Assembly: GCA_030407085.1 (NCBI GenBank)
Contig: CM059585.1
Span: forward strand, 97,248,501-97,312,500
DNA: 64,000 nucleotides
Source: Trichopria drosophilae
Taxonomy: Eukaryota > Arthropoda > Insecta > Hymenoptera > Diapriidae
Direction: 5' to 3'
Positions 1 to 14,570 of the stretch are shown piece by piece. The notes beneath the pieces are model-generated. The model was given only the letters and a program-made list of their open reading frames with translations. It was not told where the DNA came from and did no database searches. A program made the position numbers and the translations under genes. Numbering within the stretch: the stretch's first letter is position 1; every line of letters starts with the position of its first letter.

Positions 1-589
1 TCTTCCATAAATTGCAAATAGGGGTAACAAGTGGACCGATCGTTAATAGAAAGTTTTAGGAGCAAAGCAAGCGAAACGGTACAGTTTGATGACCGTATAT
101 CGCAACTGACGGTGAAACTGTCACATACCAGAGTTCTACATATTAAAACAGAAAATTCACCATGTCATTGTGGTACAAAGAATGCGACCTTTTCATCTAA
201 CTCTTGTGTCTCGTGTTCTCTATCGCATCATTCTCACTTTCTAAAAAAAATATTGAATGGTCCATGGCATTCTTATTAATTCGACGTAATTCTAATTTTT
301 TTCCCGTGAGAAGACAGCTTTCTTTCGTTATGAATTAACTTGCTCCATTCGAGAAACGTAAATGTTAGGCTTGCCTTAACACAAAATATGATTTTCTATT
401 ATGAAAATATTTTTTGAAATTATTACTAAAACATTAGTTATTACATATTCAATACTGTGGTTAATTTTGTAATTAATCATTTTTATGACAAATTTAAAGA
501 ATTATAATATACTACATCATGCACTGCACAATTAACAAGACAAAATTCCCTGCAATAAATTGGACGTTGAATAAAATTGGATATTGTGG
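1..589. other. AT-rich intergenic DNA, no gene seen
   Basis: No coding exon, RNA gene or element boundary could be supported. The short open frames here have no recognisable motif and no splice context. Confidence 0.5.
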
Positions 590-815
590 GTAAAATAAAG
601 TGACTCGCAATACCGACAATTGTGATTTCCTCGGAAAATGGCGCATATATATATGGGTATTATTGATGGTGTCCATGACGCAGTCATGAAATAGTCGGCG
701 GCAATATTGCATGCGAGTGTTGTTAGGGTTGTTGACAATTAATGTGATAAAACTTTGGTTGGAAAAGTAAATACATTGCGAAAAATCTGAAACTCGCATG
801 GTTTTTGCAATATAC
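590..815. repeat. Dispersed repeat, copy 1 (pairs with 20030-20240)
   Basis: This block aligns by eye with 20030-20240. Shared stretches, in order, are a GTGACTC-GCAATACCG-CAATTGTG block, a TTTCCTC block, a GTGTTGTT block, a TTGGTTGGAAAA block and a CGAAAAAT-TGAAACTC block. Spacing is kept but the sequence between the blocks has diverged. No coding potential was recognised. It is probably an old interspersed element; its ends cannot be fixed from two copies. Confidence 0.55.
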
Positions 816-1842
816 TTCCGAAAAGGACGTTCCGGCAATCTTTAGCGGGCATATGTTTTCTGACGTATTTTGATGTGCTGAATTCAAATATCATCATGAA
901 AATTGGCGCAAATACGAGTATCATAGTTAAAACCAAGAAAAACCCGTAAAAAAGCTATTTCTTTTTGTTGTTTTGCATTTATTTGAAAAACACAAATCTG
1001 ACAGAAAAATGTTTCCAAGAAAAAAAAATAAAGGACGAATTTTTCCCATGAATCGAATGTGCCCGGTTTTGCAAAGATTGCATTGTTGGATTTGATGCTA
1101 CGTTCGAAAAAGTGAAAAAAAAAACAAGCCATAACAATGCGTGCTAACTTAAGTGACGAGTTTTGTTTAAGTTTTTCGTACTTATTTGATTGTAGATTAC
1201 GTCTTTTATGATATTTCTATTTTTGTGATTATACACGGAATTTACAGGCTAGTAAATAAGAAAAATGACCCTGAAAATTTGACGAAATATATTATAAAAA
1301 AAGTTTATGTATATTTTTTTCTAGAGATTCATACGGACATCTACAATTTTTTTTTTATCCAAGACGAAGGATAACTTTTTTTCGACGGTATGTTACTTCA
1401 TTTTCCGATTTAAATTAGATGCATAAATTAGACGCAGAATTAAACGTTACAAAAATTCGACTAATTTTTAACGTAATTAATGAGAATTTTTTTACATAAA
1501 GTAAATCAGTCTCAAAAATATGATAAACGTTTCAAGAAAATTTTCTTCATTTTTGGTTATTTTTGGACCCTTTTACTCATCCTTTTTTCTTTGCAATTTT
1601 GTTCATATTTAAATACTGATTTTTTTAAATTCCATTTAAAATGATGTTTAAGCTTTAGAAACATAATGGTATTTTTTGAATTTGTAATTGTTTACAATTA
1701 TTATAAACACAGACATAAATCGCATTTTTGGCAATATAATTTGTTAGCAGAGATTTTTTTAGAATAAATCTATACTAATATCAAGTGAAATTTATTATTT
1801 GAAGATCAGAGATTACAGATTTTTCGTTAAATTAATATAATT
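816..1842. other. AT-rich intergenic DNA, no gene seen
   Basis: Long A and T runs and several short unconvincing frames. Nothing further is recognised. Confidence 0.5.
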
Positions 1843-1960
1843 GATAATGGCGGATCTAATATGGTGAATCACAAAATTGCAAATTCTTACAATCCTCGGG
1901 AATTTTTGTAATTAATAAACATAAATCTGAAATCTGATTATTAAATCCAAAATGGCGAAG
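1843..1960. repeat. Diverged copy of the ATGGCGGATC dispersed repeat
   Basis: Contains an ATGGCGGATCTAATATGG core followed by a second AAAATGGCG about 100 bases later. It resembles the cores at 29170, 36530, 38450, 44570, 47110 and 61210. It is the most diverged copy, so its limits are approximate. Confidence 0.4.
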
Positions 1961-4900
1961 TTTATTGTATTGTAATGTTGCTTAAAATTATACCAAAACC
2001 TCACACTTAATTAAAAAAAAAGATTCACAGTTTTCGGCCCTAAAAAAGTACGCTTCATTTTCTTAATTGTTAGTAACACCAACATACTGAATCATCCCTC
2101 ATAAAAGAGTACATACACATAAGAATTTATAAAGAACGGGTTCGATTTGCGTCATCAAGATTTTCCATGTAGTAATTATGCAAGCGCGATAGCGATCAGA
2201 ATCCTGAATACGAGATGCTTCCAATGAAACGTTTTACTTAAAAAAGAAAAAGGTCAATGTCCTGCAATATCGTGTCGTGTTATTCTGACTTGGTAATTCC
2301 ACAAATTATTTTACAACAGTTTTTTTGCATTAATTTGCAGAGTATAAAATGCCATATAAATGATTGTAAACCCCGTTAATCGCAACGCAATAAAGATCGA
2401 AATTTCCATTGATTCTTCTTTTGCGGTTGTTCATACAATTTCTCTTTTGTCTGCAGTTTAGATTTGATTAAAAATTGAAATTGGAGCAATAATTTCTAAT
2501 AAAAATTATTAGGACGTTAGCATTGCAAAAACTGTCTTCATATAAAAAATGTGTCACCAAATTAGCATATTTCTTGCAAAGACACTTTTTAAGGTTGAAG
2601 TTTGGCTTATCGACAAGATTAAGATGTCTCTCGACCTTAATAAGAACAATTCGTAGTCATACTTTTACTCAGATTCTTGGAAACCTGTAAACAATGGTGG
2701 ATAACGATAAGAAAGGCCTTGCAAGTATCTTAAATTTAAAGCTGCATCTTGGGCGCTTGTAATTCCTTATATGCTCTGGTGCTTGTACCAAGATGATCCT
2801 CTTAAAATATATACCGTTACGGGCATTCGAATATTTTACTCTGCTCATCGTTATATATGCAATATAAAAAAACGGCGATTCTTTAAGATTTTAATCTAAT
2901 TTGGATACAAATTTGGAACGAGGATTATCATGGGTCCTAGTCGTACATTTAAATACAGTCACCAAAAACCATTCTGCAAAAAGAAATTCAGATTTCATGT
3001 GATCAATTGAGATAAGTTCACATTAGATTCGGTTCTGCACATCTCTACAAAGATCTTTAATTTTTATATCCGACTAAATAGACACAAGTTAATCTCGATT
3101 CAAAGAACGCCTTTTTTATGTATTGGCATAGTCGTTCTTTTACCACTTATGAGAAAGATTGGATGTTACTTCATAAATATGAGTTCGGTGTGCTATTTTG
3201 CACAACATTGCGGCAAACATTCGAAACGTTATGTTCTGTATTGTCGTGATGGTGATTCTCGCTCGACAGTTCAAGATGTTAAATATTAAAATATTCGAAA
3301 AGGTTACCGTTTGTTATACTTCTGAAGTTCTTAGTGTCATTAAGTTATATCTTAAAGAATTATTGTTAAAAAAAGGTGAGCTTATTATATCGTATGTCTA
3401 CTAACTTGTAAATATTGTAATCGTTAAATAAATAAGAAAAGAGATTTTCTAATTTTTTGTAGGGATTAAGTTCGCAATATTTTTTTTATTTCGGTACAAT
3501 GTTATGATCTTTAAAATTATAGGAATAATTGAATTTTCAAAACGTTTTGAGGGATCTAAATTGCTCAAGATGACCCTTAAGCATTGCCTTAAAACATACA
3601 ATAACGATTATCCATCTGTTTTTTCAAAATACGGGCTAACATTGAGGAGAAAATATATATGTACCCGTATTCTGAAAGTTCCTGCAGCGATTTTCTTATA
3701 ATCTATTCATGATATTTGCATTAGAAACGGCCTCTTAAGTATACACAGTGCTAGCTACTTACGGTAATAGTGCAAAACTAGTCATTAAATGATGAATTGT
3801 CTGCCATTATTTCAATTATTTCTGATGTATGCTAATAAAAACTACTAATTTGTTGGTTAAATTCAATTAATCTGCTTTAGTAATGCAAATTTATAAGTTA
3901 CCATTTCAGATGGTCAAACAATAAATGAATTTATCTTCAAGGACCATTTAAAATGAAATTTTTATGACCTTATAACATGACCGAACCGAATCAAACTAGC
4001 ATTAACATTTGTTGCTCAATTGTTGCTCAAAAGTTGATCTCTTTTATACGTCAAAACGCTCCAAATTCTATAGAATTTTATAAAACTTGTTACTTTGTTA
4101 TTTATGGAGCTGTCGAATACAAAATTATTTCAGCATTCGAATTATATTAAGTAAATTATTTCTGAATATGAAAAGGAAACTTTGACACTGTTGAAAGAAT
4201 GGGACCTTTAAATAACAAATTAACAACATTTTGAACTTATTTTTTATCATAACTTTGCATTCTGTATACAAAAAATTAAGTCGTCGCTAAATTTAAAACA
4301 TCCAAAATGTGGTTTCAATGTGTAATTGGCTTCCCACTCAGAATCCGCAACCTCAGAAAATCCTCCAGGAATAACTGAAGTAGATTCGGTCCTTTATAAG
4401 TTATACCGGGGCCTTGTCAAAAGTTGTGCTAATCTCTTCCCATTTCTCCTCCCACCTCATTTTGCTACGGTTCGCAACGTTCGACAAGGATCGACAAACT
4501 TCGTAGCACTTCGGTTAGACCTGCACTCGTGACAGACGTAAATGCGGAAGTGGGGGTACTGAGAAGATACAATCCGTCTGATGCAATATAATGCAGGACA
4601 TTTAAAAAATAACGAATAGCGAATGAAAAAATAAAAGGTAATAAATTTTGAAACTTATCTTAAATTTATTTTCTGACTTCGCAAATCGTGTTAATACTAC
4701 AATATAAATCACATTTTAAAAAATTAAATTTACCCTAAATATTAATCAAATTCAATGAACTACTCGATTTATCATCCGACATCAGTGTTAAATATATGGG
4801 ATTGAATTGGCAAATTTTTAAAATCATTGTTGGCTGCTACAATGTATACAATAATAAAATAAAATTCACGCTTCATATTTCGTAAATTTAATTTGTGTAG

Positions 4901-7480
4901 TATCAAAGATCTGTTAATTTAAGAAGCAATTTACATAGTATAAAGCAGTGAAGCTAATTCATGAGTAGATACTTTAATTATGTGTTAAGTTTTCTTGACA
5001 GGGGTTTAATTTTATCATGTTGAAAGAAGTCATAATTTCGCTAGTAGTACTAATTTAAGTTCGATGTTTCTTAGTCACTTCAGGAGGACGAAATGCTGGA
5101 AGAGACGTTGACTTTAAGAACAGATGAAAGACGCTAAGAAAGAGAAAGGTCAATTGCGGAAGCGGTTTTGTTAAATGTCGGTAATCATAATTAAAACATT
5201 ACGACATGCTACTAAGATGGAATTAAATAGATTAAGTGTACCTCACAAAAACATAATGTGCCCAGCCTGAATATCTACTTTCACAGCTGAATAAATGTAT
5301 TAGATACAATTTGGTTAATGACAACAGTTAATGACAGATAAACTCAATGTACAAAAATTTATTATTGGTCAAGACCAGAAATTCTATAGACCGCTATCGC
5401 TCAGTGGGAAAAAGGACTTCATTTTTTAACAAAAGTGTACATGTTTTCAGATTCGCGTGAAATTAGTTTCTCGGGGGTTTCGGGATCGTTGATCACGAAT
5501 CTAAATTTTAGAAGCAAATCAATTTGTTAACACCTAGTTTAATTTTATTAAAATATTACAAAATCAAACTTCGGCCACTGAAATAAGCTCCAGACCTACC
5601 GTGGTTCAGATATTTTTCGATCAAATATTCCTTACAGTCCTTTTTTGATTAGGTCAACACTTGGAGTTTTTAACAAACTGTTGTTTCAACATACTTTGCT
5701 GTCTAAGCGATTACGTGAAATAGCAGACCTCTTGAGGCATTCTCGTGACTACAGATCGTTCGAATCGTCTTGCCAAGTGGTATTTAATTGGTGGTCATCT
5801 GCTTTTTTTGCATTGGTGCCTTAGCTGGTAGACTATCTTACCTTTCTCTTCCACAAGTTGGGTGTCGAGATTGCTCGTGTCGGTTCATCACCCAGTGACC
5901 CGTTGTCTTCTCTGAAGCTCTTGAAGCCTTGGTCGGGCATCGACCACGCACTCGGTAACGACCGTAACGAACTCGATGAGACCTGCGACGCGTAAAAGGA
6001 GCAAGATTCACCAGGCGTGAAAAGATCGCTTTTTAATGGTCTCGCTCCGTGTTAATTAAATTAATTTGCTCATTTGCCGAAAAAAGTTACGCCTTTAATT
6101 AGACGGGATTCATGTACTGTGAGAAGAAAAATTATAGCTAGGTATGCACAGTTAGGGTTCTTGAAAACTTACGGTGTCGTAGAATAAAAAAGGTTCACCT
6201 CATGGGATCCAGACTGGAAATTCCATCACCAGACAATGTTTAAATTATTTAAAACTCCAATTAGATCCTGTTATGAAATGAATTTATCCTTGGATAAAAA
6301 AAGGATATTCAATAATGGTTATGGACAAAACATGCTGATAAAACACAATCCCTAATCTGTTCCAATATCTCAACAGTTCTGAAGAATTCTCTTCAGCTGG
6401 TTGGGTGTCAATGATCTATTCCTCGGAAGCAGTCTGCGTTTAGTCTTTCTATCATAAAGAGCATTTGGATAAAAGATATTACCTCACATTTTACGATTTG
6501 GTCATCCAAGTGTAATTTTTAGAACAGCAATAACCTAGATGGTTACAAAACAAATTGATGAGACAGGCCATTGAATTGACCTTAAAATAATATAATTCAG
6601 GTCAAATTTTACCGCAACCACGTAATTTGAAATTATGTTAACTACGAAACGCTCGACTTAATAAGAAGCACCAATGTCATTTTATACCGATTGATTACGG
6701 CAACTGAAGGATGACCGCAGAAGAGAGCGTTAGGAAACCTTCCGTGAAGAACGGTGGATCGCAATTTCTTTCGTCTGCATTGTAAATTACACAAAGTATG
6801 AAATGATTATGTTCATTTTTATTATAAAACAAGGTATTATAAAATTAAAATGAGGTATGTTGCATATTACAAGTAATATCAACTTCAGATGTAAAATATA
6901 AATTTTCTTGAATTGATAATTTCTTTGAGAAGAAACTTTGGAGGATAAACCCAATTTTTATTCCTTGGAATTTATCTTAATCGTATAGGACTCGCGGAAA
7001 ACCAAATCCTGGCCAGACTCTATCAGGGATGTTCCTTGATGAACATCCATCAAACATCTGCAAATTGATATTAATGGGCAATTTCAGGGCTATAAGTTGG
7101 TTGGTACCAAATTAAGTATTGATGCAGCTTAAACAGGTTTACATAGAACTGATAATCCAGGTTCACCTCCTCAATTTCAGAGCACCAAAAACATGTTGAC
7201 TATCGCCCAATGAGTAACTATAACAATAGTTTATACGGTACATTAGGAAATGCTATCAGCAGCTGAGATATTGTAATGGCTGGATCTCATCTCGTTCTCA
7301 GTGCATCGAATGCAGCGCTTAAATCCTTTTTTTTTCCATAAATCTCAAAATCTCGCACACGACATAAGGACCCCGTTCTCGTTAGTAATTCCATTGCATA
7401 ATTATTTACATTAATCACGAGGTGCATATTAATCTTGCGAAAGATGCCTTCGCGTCGAGGCATTCCATTAAGTGCCGCCA
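1961..7480. other. AT-rich intergenic DNA, no gene seen
   Basis: Five and a half kilobases without a defensible exon. A patch near 5900-6020 is richer in G and C and looks less repetitive, so it may be a conserved regulatory or transcribed stretch, but no frame or motif in it could be assigned. Confidence 0.45.
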
Positions 7481-7490
7481 CGCCGCGCCG

Positions 7491-7788
7491 ATATAAATAA
7501 ATGGTAGGTTTTCACTTACGACTTTCGGGAAAAGAGTCTTCGTTGCGACAAGAGCATTAATTTCCTGGTATACACCTAGTCGCGGTCGTTTTGCGCAGTT
7601 CTATAATGTCGATTTGCGATTTTCAAGTCTCTGACGTAAGACCCGCTCTAGTAACTTTCTACGCGATTATGTGTGGTGTCGTCGGTATTATTTTCACCGT
7701 GAGCTTCTTTCTTTGGCCAATCGGGATAACAGTAGGTAATAACCAATTACTTCGCGCCCGTCGTAGTAAAAACCCCTGGTCTTATTAG
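7491..7788 (+). other. Possible first exon of a small membrane protein (weak)
   Basis: A TATAAATA sequence lies near 7492, and a 60-codon frame opens at the ATG at 7606 and ends at 7788. The predicted peptide has one strong hydrophobic stretch at about residues 12-40, then a basic tail rich in Arg and Lys. A possible splice donor (CAGTAGGT) lies near 7731, so the visible stop may not be the real end. I do not recognise the protein and see no downstream exon with a matching phase. It could be chance. Confidence 0.2.
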
Positions 7789-9648
7789 TAGCTTCTCGAA
7801 GCTGATGGCGTGTGAGATAATCCACGATTACCTCAGAACAGTTTGAAGAACGAGACTACTTGGCAATTATGCTCGATTTATACTGTAATGATGATAATGT
7901 AAGGATTCAAAACGCCCCATCATGGATCGTTTATCTATTAATTCTTATTAAACGTTGCTTTCTCTCAATATATCTTAATCTTACATTTCAAGAAATTTTA
8001 ACATTGGATGAAAAAAATTTTCTTTAGAATTCCTGAGGTGATGGGGTTAAACTAGCCGTAGATGGCAATGTGTGGATTCTTCATAGAACTTTATGGTATA
8101 AAACGTAACTTCTGTTTTGTTATTATGACTTTGTTTGGATTACCTTTACTTTCTGTAAGAAGATTTTGCCGCCTGTTATGTCAACAAAACATTGGAGGTC
8201 GTGTCCTCCGTAGAGTAATTAAACAAGATTGTTATTGTACACCCTTGTTCATGTGATGCGTTGTCCTCCTTGGTCAACTTTTAATGATAAACATTAATTA
8301 AAATGTCATTAAAAACTAAAAGCTTTGGACATGACTTCTTTTATTGAAATGAAAACACGACTCATATAAAAGTATAATAATAACATGAAAATACGAATGT
8401 TCAGTAATTACCGACATAGGAATTAACTGCGGAAAACTATTACCGGAGCTGTAATAAATTACTTATTTAAGTTCCCCTCTATTGATTTTACGCCTAGAGG
8501 ATTCCACTCTATTGTACGAACGATTCGATGTACGCCGTACATCATAACGGCAATTATTCATGTACGGGGGAACCTAAGGCATTCATAAAATTCGCGAAGG
8601 CAACGAAGAAAGTTGTGAAACTTGCGCGAACACATGTTAATCGGTTGTAGCAAAACGTTTTATAACTTGGAATAAAAAAATCCTTTGCGATGGGTCGACT
8701 ATAAATGGTCTTACCTCTCACTTGGAATTTCTCTCGATGTGTCGATCGGCCCCGGTGCGACGATGAACCTCCGTGAAAGTGCGCGTCAGGGAAATATTTT
8801 GAAGTGCCAGATTCGATATCCCCGATCGTTAATATCGGGAGCACGAAATTGTGCGCAGACTTTCATTCGTCGAAAAGCTGTCCGAGATTTTAGAAAAGCA
8901 AATTATCATAATTTATTGGGCTGCTATACATTTTATGGCGGTCGTCGCTCAATTATGGTACCGTTATGAATAACACTGGATCGATGAAGCGCTCCAGGAA
9001 GGACTTTGCCAATCTTACGTCGTAACAATCGAAAAAATTGGCGCATGCTACCAGCGACAATGCTCGCAATAATGAAATTAAGCAAACAAAAAAGACAAGG
9101 AATACATGGACTAGGTATTGGTCGTGTCCTTATTTGGCTTATTCGCTTTCAATGTGTAATGAGATTCTTTTATAACGTAACGGTATTTCGAAAATTAGTG
9201 TGGTATCTGGAAGTTATTTATTAATAATTTAAGTCAAACAAGACAAATTACCAGAAGTTGTAATGATGCATAAACTGACTCTATTCTGAAAAGCATTAGG
9301 TCCTTTTCTTTTGTTTCCCCGACAGCTTCATCTAATGTTTGCTTTCATTCCCGTACGTTACATCCACATACTTAAATTTTAATGGTCCATATTCTTCCTA
9401 AAATGGGTCCATTAAGTCCTCAATTTTTCCTGTTTTCCTAAATACATCATTTACGTTTTCTTCTTCCCTTTTTAATTTTCCTCAAGCTTGCACAATACCT
9501 GGGCAATTTTGTCTAACATTTTTCTTGATTCAGGAACTTAATATTATAACTATATTTCCCTTGAAAATTATGGTTTGAATTTACCCTTCTGGCGGTCTCA
9601 ATCATGCCCATTCCATTTGATGTACCTAACGCCGTAGTTTTGTCCATG
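7789..9648. other. Intergenic DNA with a GC-richer patch
   Basis: No exon could be supported. The patch 8540-8880 has higher GC content and open frames on both strands (about 95 codons each), but neither shows a known motif, signal or splice context. Confidence 0.4.
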
Positions 9649-9876
9649 CATGGAAAGAAAAATTATGCTGATTCAATACACCGAAGAGGGGCTACTGATA
9701 TAGCAATCCGGCACAAGTACCGGAGTCGTTTCAGCATTGTTGGAGACCACTTTGGCAACGTAGGGAGTCCAAACGGCCCCGGCGCCTGTACTGGCTTGCT
9801 ATACCAATGGGGGTAGCCAGCTAGCCTCAGTTCGAGCGGGTTGAATTAGTCCATCAGCATAATTTTTCTTTCCATG
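9649..9876. repeat. Short inverted-repeat element with perfect 24-bp ends
   Basis: Positions 9649-9672 and 9853-9876 are perfect reverse complements over 24 bases (starting CATGGAAAGAAAAATTATGC). A weaker complementary block around GGCTA-TATAGCAA occurs further in. The size of 228 bp and the lack of a coding frame fit a non-autonomous miniature inverted-repeat element. A target duplication is not clear. Confidence 0.6.
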
Positions 9877-12800
9877 TACTTGTGCTTCCAATCTGGTAGA
9901 TTTTTTGGCGACAGTGGGGAAACATGCTCATAAATTGAAATACAGAAACCTTCTACTACTATCGCCAAAAATTCTACGAGATTTGCAACACTAGTCCCCT
10001 ACCCATCTACGTCGTTTAACCTCCTACATGGCATGAGTTTTTTGTTTTATATTGAGTTATATCTCACTGTAAAATTTATCTCCGTGCATCAAACGACAAT
10101 TCTAGTTTCGGTGTTCTGTCCAATAGTGTAGACGATGTTGCCATTGTCAGGAAGTTTTGACAGTAATGGGAGAATCGTCCAATATATCCCTAAACGGCCT
10201 AAACTGGGACCACTTAGTTTAGCATCCTACATAACCCCCCAGTCCAACAGTCCAGTGTTCTATCTCGCTACATCTATAGACTACAAAGTATCTAATAGGT
10301 ATAGGAGGACTCGCATGTTCAGCTCCTTTATCTTCCGTCCAAAATAAATCATAGAATCTCAGCCAGTTTGAATTTTTCTTTCTTTGTAACCTTACTAGCA
10401 TGTTCTTTTCTTTATCCTAAGATCTACCGGTACGACCCTCTATTACTAAGATAGACATTGCTGATATATTTTTGTAAGCTTCTACTGTTTTAATTATAGC
10501 ATATCTTTATGCTCATTAACTCATTTTGAACCAATAACGTAATTTTGTCTTCCCATCTGGAGACCACGAAGCTGGCGATTGGAAGGAACCAAAACTCTTG
10601 TACATCCTCAATTTTTTTTGGAAAAGTGCCCCTATACTCTTCGGAGAATAATGTTGCCTACTGATACTTTATTTCAAGGGAAGATAGGAAAATTTATGAC
10701 TTAGGTGTTGAGTGGAAAATACCAAAGCTTTCTTTTATCCCACCTGTCATCCTTTTCCTACCAACCAATATATTTTCGTCCAGAGATTATTCCGAAGGAT
10801 TTTGGAGATAGAAAATGCTCGGAAGTATTGGTACATAGACTTTTCGTTTTCCCGTCGAATCTATCCCTACTTTTTTTCCATAATAATAAAAGTCTGAAAC
10901 ATTATTTTTAAGAATGACCGGAGAATTTCTGTACGAGGTAGATTGTTGTCATAGAAGAACAAGTAGCATTCTCTGAACTACTCTGTACTTAAATCAAAAT
11001 CTTCGTTTGACCTCCCAAATTACGTTTGTTGATGACCAAGCCTTAAATTATGAAAAACTTCGTCCTCGTAGGTACTTAGTGTATGGGGTACAGAATTAGG
11101 GATTATGGGGATCAAATTACAAAATTGATAAAACTTAGATTGTACAAGCGGGACAATTGTTTGAGCTGTTTTCCCAGAGATTTTCTTTCAGTCTGTTTTT
11201 CCTGGTCATTTTCCTTGTTTTTCCATTACTGTTTCAGGGGGATTACGTATTTTTAAAAATTTCCTGGGCGATGCTTAGTCAAATCTCAAATTTTACGGCA
11301 ACCGTTGGTCCAGTAACATGTTGCGTTAATCAGCCAGTACATTTTCAGGGGAAATTATACTGTGGAGTAGTCATTTTTCCTTCGAAGTAACAGTCGTGGA
11401 AGAGGAGAAAATAATATCATTAGATTGCTGTGTCTGTGTGTAAGAGTTGTCGTCAGGCCATACTATCTTAGAGTAATGTCTTGCTTAAAAAATATGCAGT
11501 TTGGTTAATTTAGTTGGTACTCTCAAAAACTTTAATAATGCTGAAATCTATTAGTTTTATTATGAATACCAGATATTTTTTGTGCATCAGATTCTGAAAG
11601 ATTCACTTTCATACAGCATCAAATTCATAACCAGTGCAAAAAAAATGGTAGTCGATTGATGCATATTTTTACAAATTCAATTAATCGGATAGCCCCATAA
11701 TAGAACTTGATTACAAATCAACCAACTATCTATATTTCCTTCAATAAAATTTATTTATTTAAAAAAAGAATAAGAAAACGTTCGTGTTAATCAACAAAAG
11801 GAATAAAAATGTAATTTTATTACAGAAAAACATGACAAAATTAGTGAAACGCCATGAAATAAGTTGCGCCTTTGTCTATTCATCATACGGATACATAAAT
11901 CACTGATACCGTCTGCAAAACGTTCACTGACTAAATCTAAGCATCATATTATCTAGTGTGCGGGAATTTCGACGCCGTGGATCCGGGCAGTTCGAAAGCG
12001 TGACTCCTTGAAGATACCACACCAAGATGCACTTTGATATAACGTTCATCTTCACGCTATTTTCATGCGCATCCGTGAAGTGCCGACGATTAAGAATATT
12101 ATTTATATGACACGAAGTCGCGTTTTTACGAAATTTCAGGCTCTTGTGTTTGGCCTGCCAAATTAAGTAATAGATTTTATTACATTACTGACGTAAACGT
12201 GCAATGCAAATAACGACACTAACAAAAATTTCGAAATGTGGTCTATTAATAAAATTACTGCACGGGTAAGTCAAGATTTTCTCACAAAACATTCTAACTA
12301 CAATAAAGTGTCATTACTCAAACACGGAGAGAAATTTGATGGTAGGTTTAGTCACATTAATAACAATGGTTATATCTGCCATCGCAAGTCGTTTTTTATC
12401 TAGCTAAAACTTGATACCAATTATCATTGAAAGCCAAAGATATAATTCGTGTAGATCTTTGATGGCCTGTTCTAGAATCTTCGACAAACACAAAATGCAA
12501 TAAAATGTATGGTGCTAACTGGAACAGCAATCAATCACACGATCTATCTGCTCGTGACAAACATAATTTATATTTCATAGTATATTGTTTGCTAAGCATA
12601 AGACAATTTATCGAACAGTTTAAGAGTCATCAATAAAAATCTATATTTTATATACCAAGAAGCCACTTTGAGTGAATATTTCGAAAATGTGTTATTTACG
12701 ATACTCGTTCGCACACTATGCCAACATGGGAAACATCGTTTTACGACCACGACATCGTTAATCTCGCTAACTAAACCTTTTGACTAACAGAGTGCAAAGT

Positions 12801-14570
12801 TAAAAGCTGTGTTTTGAATTCCCATTGAAGCTGATGTTTTTTCGAGGTCGCCCATTTCGACATTATCCAATTGCAACACTGGGAACGGTACGCATATACA
12901 ATTGCACCACGTATGACTGACATAAAATTCAAATACAATAGAAATTCTTTACACCGAAAAAGGGGTACAGTAAGTCGCATGCAATTACTTACAGCTACGT
13001 CTAGGTCAATTCGGTTTTGTAATTATTTCAATTGTAGATTCTAGAGTTTTCCATGTAAAGAATGCAAATATCGTTCGAGATTTGATACACGTTTGTCGCA
13101 TGTCCCAGAACTTATTTACATTCTTTATATATCTTTTTTCAAGGGAAAATGTGAAATTTTAATGAGCAATTTAAATAAGATGAAGGTTAATCAAATACCC
13201 ATTTTTGTCTTCATAACATAACCACGAATCATAATTTATGTCGCAGTAATTCAGAATTTAAGAACTGATTTGTGTTGACGTAAGGCCTCATGCTGAGAAA
13301 AGTTTTTAAAATCGACATGAAAGTGAGGATTTCAACACATTCTTGATATTAGATGCACCATGTGGTCTAATCCTTTATAAAATCTTTCATAACTCCACGA
13401 TGACTAGGTCATTATTTCGTGACGTTCTAGGTAGCTTTACACTTTCGTTAAGATTGAAGAAAAAAATCTACACATAACTTCAGTGTTAAAGAAAACAAAA
13501 TTTATGACATTTTTTTATAAGGTTTAGAATTATTGTCAATTAATTATATTTTGTAATTGGTTAAGTAAATTTGGTATACAGAAGGGGTTATCCCCATCTG
13601 AACCGTCTGACTGTCTTACCTTCATTTCTTTTTTGTTGTTTTTTTTACGTGCGTAAAGTCGCATAATACTAATTAAATGCAATTTAAAACCATCCTCAAT
13701 ATATAATATTGGTTAGTTCTCGATTTTCTATTTTTTTTTTTGCCAAAAATTTTTTTTAGCATTATCGTTTTTTCTTTTTTATTATCCATTTAAAAAAATG
13801 TTTACTTAGTTTCTCATCGTATTCTAGTTTTGAATAGTCAATGACTGCAATGGCGTATTATTCTCAACATTTTTGGTCGTCTTGTTTCATTTCGTACAAA
13901 ACGGAGTAAAAATTTTGATTTTCGCTTAAAAACAGTATTTTAAGATGCAATATTTTTCAATATTGCCATCGATTTTTCAGGATGTCTTTGGTTTCAGGGT
14001 TCGTCAATTTGGGTATGAGGATCTTGTGTATTCCGTCATACTAAAAGTTTAATTTTTTTTATGAAGATATCAAAAAGTCAGACAATATAACAACGCAAGG
14101 AAGATTTTTTCAAGTACATGTGAGTCTTGAAAGAGGTTCAAGCACCGTAGGATTAAACAACTTATAAAGTACTTTTCAGCACGCAAAGAACATTTGGGCC
14201 AGAGATCGGGGCCGGTCGGGCCTTTGGATTCGACAGCGTGTCGTTCCGAGCACATCGCTGTAGACCCGTTAGACCCCTCGCTTCATATATGCAAACACTG
14301 ATTCTTCCGCGTATTTATGGTGTGTACATACCGTGCACATTATGCGCATAATACCGTAATGCGAGACAACGTTCACACAACTATAGTTCTGGTCTCGACA
14401 TCCAACGTTTTTTTCATATATTACCGTAAAAAAGGTGCATTTACCTGAAATGGTTATTTTATTTTATGTTCTGACAAAGAAAGTGTACGATTCAGTTTCG
14501 AAACTATCAATTGTTTATTGCGACACAAAAACAATTTCATATTTTAGTATTGATATTTCGATTGATGTCG
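9877..14570. other. Intergenic DNA, no gene seen
   Basis: The block was read on both strands. Short frames near 10135, 10705, 11157 and 12771 have no conserved motif and low-complexity composition. The stretch 11940-12070 is slightly GC-richer, without an assignable feature. Confidence 0.45.

Noticed and set aside
512..1132. Several overlapping minus-strand frames of 65-108 codons
   Set aside because: AT-rich composition, no motif, and part of the block is a dispersed repeat copy.
7287..7481. Minus-strand 64-codon frame in GC-richer DNA
   Set aside because: No known domain, no clear start or splice sites. It was left out for lack of support, although the composition is unlike the surroundings.
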